A stretch of 5,705 bases of DNA from contig JAGQUI010000200.1 in the NCBI GenBank assembly GCA_020438595.1, positions 1 to 5,705 on the forward strand, given 5' to 3'. Positions within the stretch are counted from its first letter, which is position 1, and each line of letters opens with the position of its first letter. The stretch comes from Propionibacteriaceae bacterium (GTDB taxonomy: Bacteria > Actinomycetota > Actinomycetes > Propionibacteriales > Propionibacteriaceae). Shown here in pieces: positions 4,993 to 5,705 of this stretch. Position numbers and translations under genes: made by a program. The notes beneath the pieces were generated by a model, which was given only the letters and a program-made list of their open reading frames with translations, did no database searches and was not told the DNA's origin.

Positions 4993-5703
4993 GTGCGTCT
5001 GCTGATAGCCCGCTGCCAGGTCGACTACGCCGGACGACTCTCCGCGCACCTGCCGATGGCGACCCGCCTGATCATGGTGAAGGCGGACGGCTCGGTCTCC
5101 GTCCACGCCGACGACCGCGCCTACAAGCCGCTGAACTGGATGAGCGCCCCCTGCACCCTCACCGTGGGCCCGCCACCGGAGGACGTCGAGGCGGTGCCCG
5201 CGGCGGACGAGGCAGGGCTCACCGAGATCTGGGAGGTGCACAACGGGGACGGGGACACCCTGCAGATCGCGATCGGCGAGGTGTTCCACGACTCCAGCCA
5301 CGACCTGGGGGTCGACCCGGGGCTGCAGAAGGACGGCGTGGAGGCGCACCTACAGGTGCTGCTCGCCGAGAACCCGGCCACGTTCGGCAACGGCTGGACG
5401 CTGGTCCGCCGCGAGCATCCCACTCCGATCGGGCCGGTGGACATCCTGTTCCGTGACCACTCCGGGGCCTACGTGGCCGTCGAGGTGAAGCGCCGCGGGG
5501 AGATCGATGGTGTGGAGCAGCTGGCGCGCTACCTGGAGTTGATGAACGCCGACCCGTTGCTCGCGCCCGTCCGCGGCGTGTTCGCCGCCCAGCTGATCAA
5601 GCCCCAGGCGCGGACGCTCGCCGGCACCCGCGGGATCGACTGCGTCCTGGTCGACTACGACGCGCTGCGCGGCCTCGACAACGCCGAGGACCGCCTCTTC
5701 TGA
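4993..5703 (+). CDS. nucS: Mismatch-specific endonuclease NucS (EndoMS)
   Basis: Cuts both strands at mismatched base pairs and is the key enzyme of the MutS/MutL-independent mismatch repair of actinobacteria and some archaea. The 236-residue product aligns by eye along its length with M. tuberculosis NucS (Rv1321). The N-terminal DNA-binding domain has [17 protein letters not shown] (25-41) and YKPLNWM (44-50, with Trp49). The C-terminal RecB-like nuclease domain has [11 protein letters not shown] (101-111), [14 protein letters not shown] (113-126), GPVDI with Asp150, [17 protein letters not shown] with Glu164 and Lys166 of the PD-(D/E)XK core, and [12 protein letters not shown] (195-206). 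It ends in DRLF, matching the C-terminal RLF-type motif reported to contact the sliding clamp. The inter-domain linker (about 57-78, Pro/Glu/Ala-rich) looks somewhat longer than in mycobacteria. The gene is complete, with a GTG start and TGA stop, and is probably leaderless. Confidence 0.96.
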   Translation: MRLLIARCQVDYAGRLSAHLPMATRLIMVKADGSVSVHADDRAYKPLNWMSAPCTLTVGPPPEDVEAVPAADEAGLTEIWEVHNGDGDTLQIAIGEVFHDSSHDLGVDPGLQKDGVEAHLQVLLAENPATFGNGWTLVRREHPTPIGPVDILFRDHSGAYVAVEVKRRGEIDGVEQLARYLELMNADPLLAPVRGVFAAQLIKPQARTLAGTRGIDCVLVDYDALRGLDNAEDRLF

Positions 5704-5705
5704 CG

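Overview
The window is high-GC actinobacterial chromosome. Gene content, GTG starts and an almost exclusive G/C third codon position suggest a member of the Pseudonocardiales; this is inferred from protein similarity recalled by eye, not from a search. Most of it is conserved housekeeping sequence, with one accessory island at 1451-2495.

Left part (1-1449, plus strand): the 3' end of the F1F0 ATP synthase operon, with the C-terminal part of atpD (beta subunit), all of atpC (epsilon subunit) and a membrane-anchored DUF2550 gene. The first ~100 bases of the atpD fragment have much lower GC and different codon use from the rest, although the reading frame is unbroken.

Island (1451-2495): a Y1/HUH single-strand transposase of the REP-associated type (RAYT), 256 residues, framed by two doublets of 33-nt palindromic repeats. 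Upstream and downstream doublets form an ~80-bp near-perfect inverted repeat. Each of the four units carries a GTGG foot on the side facing the gene. This is the layout of a RAYT/REP system ('REPtron'). It begins one base after the DUF2550 stop, and the stop codon of the convergent neighbour lies inside its outermost repeat. A perfect DnaA-box sequence and a 12-bp palindrome precede the transposase gene.

Right part (2471-5703): a PduO-type cob(I)alamin adenosyltransferase (minus) is divergent from a lipoprotein cyclophilin (plus). The cyclophilin converges, with a short overlap, on an alpha/beta hydrolase (minus), which is translationally coupled to a small zinc-ribbon-like gene upstream of it. 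That pair is divergent from nucS/endoMS (plus), the mismatch-specific endonuclease that provides non-canonical mismatch repair in actinobacteria. Several genes have a -10-like hexamer 6-7 nt before the start codon, consistent with leaderless or short-leader transcripts.

The housekeeping genes do not form one pathway. The unusual biology is the RAYT/REP island placed between two convergent gene ends and contributing coding sequence to one of them.
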